From contig JBGUEO010000025.1 of assembly GCA_041821315.1 (NCBI GenBank), positions 9,176-73,175 of the forward strand: a stretch of DNA of 64,000 bases. The letters are read 5' to 3'. The stretch's first letter is position 1, and every line of letters begins with the position of its first letter. The notes below the pieces were generated by a model that did not search any database, was not told the origin of the DNA, and saw nothing but the letters and a program-made list of their open reading frames with translations. This document shows positions 63,114-64,000 of the stretch, piece by piece. This stretch comes from DIGJ01 sp041821315. Its GTDB lineage: Bacteria; Bacillota; Clostridia; Lachnospirales; Lachnospiraceae. The position numbers were made by a program, and so were the translations under genes.

Positions 63114-64000
63114 ATGAAAAAATGGACAATGGGTGTTCTGGGGCTGGGAGAAGGCCGTAGTATTATTTCGGCAGTGCTCAATAGTGAGCAATGGGAGCTG
63201 AAAAATATTTGTGATCTAAATCAAGCATTATGTATAGAAAGAATGAAAGAATTTGGATTTGACCGATATACGACAGATTATGAAGACATGCTTTGTGATC
63301 CTTCGATTGATGTAATTGGCATATATACGCCAGATCAACTTCATGGAAAACATATTAAAATGGCGCTTGAAGCTGGTAAGCATGTAATATGCACCAAACC
63401 AATACTGGTATCTTTAGATGAAGCAAATGAATTAATGGAGATTCAAAAAAGCACTAGAAAAACAGTATTCATTGGACAAAGTTCTCGTTATTTTGAACCT
63501 GCAGTGCGCCAAAGAGAGGACTTCTTGTCAGGTATGCATGGAGAACTTACACATATTGAAACTCATTATATTACAGATGCCAGATGGTTTTTGAATAAAC
63601 AATGGAGCCGTGAGAAGGGCTTTTCATGGATGTATAACTTTTTGATACATGCAGTTGATTTAGCGGTTTGGTATTTGCCTGAAATCAAAACCGTTTATGG
63701 CATGGGATATGTCAGTGATAATACAAAGGCATATGAGCTAAACGTTGCAGATACTCTTTCCTTTTTATTGAAAAATAGTGACGGCAAGACTGCTACAGTT
63801 CAAGGAATATATACGGAACCAGTCTTGGATTATAATGTGGAACAATCGATAAGCTGCACATTACGAGGTACAAAGGGCGTGAGTCGTGCGGGATATCCTT
63901 TGTTAAAATATGAGACTAATTTTGAAGCAAATGATGGTAAGTGTATTAGTCATGAATTTAATGACAAGGAAGATTATTATTTTAGATTTGAAAATAAATC
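63114..64000 (+). CDS. Gfo/Idh/MocA-family oxidoreductase (3' partial)
   Basis: Open from ATG 63114 (AGAAGGAG upstream) to the window edge, 295 codons visible. The N-terminal Rossmann fold has MGVLGLGEGRSIISAVLNS (~6-24) and the dinucleotide-site EAGKHVICTKPILVS (~84-98, EKP-type motif with CTKP). ETHYITDARWF and GFSWMYNFLIHAVDLAVWYLPE (~165-185) are the substrate side, with the conserved His of the family. It probably oxidises or reduces a sugar or inositol. 15 bp after the URO-D-like gene. Confidence 0.9.
   Translation, partial: MKKWTMGVLGLGEGRSIISAVLNSEQWELKNICDLNQALCIERMKEFGFDRYTTDYEDMLCDPSIDVIGIYTPDQLHGKHIKMALEAGKHVICTKPILVSLDEANELMEIQKSTRKTVFIGQSSRYFEPAVRQREDFLSGMHGELTHIETHYITDARWFLNKQWSREKGFSWMYNFLIHAVDLAVWYLPEIKTVYGMGYVSDNTKAYELNVADTLSFLLKNSDGKTATVQGIYTEPVLDYNVEQSISCTLRGTKGVSRAGYPLLKYETNFEANDGKCISHEFNDKEDYYFRFENK

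Overview
This window looks like a chromosome segment from an anaerobic, carbohydrate-degrading clostridium, most likely of the Lachnospiraceae. The DNA is AT-rich, ribosome binding sites are strong AGGAGG-type, and GTG/TTG starts are common. The gene content fits: pectin enzymes, tripartite tricarboxylate (TTT) transporters, a sugar-acid pathway, an Rbs-type sugar ABC system, a dockerin/cohesin pair and a Wadjet defence operon. The species cannot be named from sequence alone. No rRNA, tRNA or CRISPR array was seen.

Layout. (1) 1-8.6 kb: a pectin-fragment operon with TTT transporter genes tctC (cut by the window edge), tctB and tctA, an acetyl-esterase-like hydrolase, a GH28 polygalacturonase without signal peptide, a GH105 unsaturated uronyl hydrolase and a TIM-barrel sugar isomerase/epimerase. 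(2) 8.8-25.5 kb: a galactarate/glucarate region with a PPC/DUF296 protein, a divergent LysR regulator, galactarate dehydratase, a second TTT operon, an AEC carrier, tartronate-semialdehyde reductase, a DHDPS-family lyase, a PrpR-like regulator with damaged ATPase motifs, glycerate 2-kinase and glucarate dehydratase. Together these would take both C6 diacids to pyruvate and phosphoglycerate. (3) 25.5-32.3 kb: a gene graveyard holding a SEC-C protein, an ORF broken by an in-frame stop, a truncated UPF0158 gene, a frameshifted AraC gene, an intact HEPN plus zinc-ribbon protein and its decayed upstream partner. (4) 32.8-41.1 kb: a Wadjet plasmid-defence operon in the order jetD-jetA-jetB-jetC. (5) 41.3-55.5 kb: a ROK repressor diverging from a long ketose/hexulose-phosphate operon with a clear promoter and operator-like palindrome. 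The operon has two class II aldolases, two PfkB kinases, a ribulose-phosphate-epimerase-like enzyme, 6-phospho-3-hexuloisomerase, a DUF4432 epimerase, D-lyxose isomerase, a three-gene ABC transporter and a ROK kinase. (6) 55.7-56.8 kb: remains of a two-component system and a MITE. (7) 57.0-60.8 kb: a secreted SH3/glucosaminidase protein with a C-terminal dockerin beside a membrane-anchored cohesin protein. (8) 60.8-64 kb: an AraC regulator diverging from a URO-D-like methyltransferase gene and a Gfo/Idh/MocA oxidoreductase gene cut by the window edge.

Cross-cutting signals. A short non-coding element of about 132 bp with GTAACTATTCAG terminal inverted repeats occurs three times (17.4, 50.4 and 56.7 kb); two copies have perfect 8-bp target duplications, and one sits inside the ABC operon. 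All three transporter operons carry a strong hairpin directly after the solute-binding-protein gene, which suggests a shared way of making excess binding protein. The best candidates for something new are the HEPN/zinc-ribbon gene beside Wadjet, the hexulose operon, the degenerate sigma54-type regulator and the dockerin/cohesin wall-hydrolase pair.
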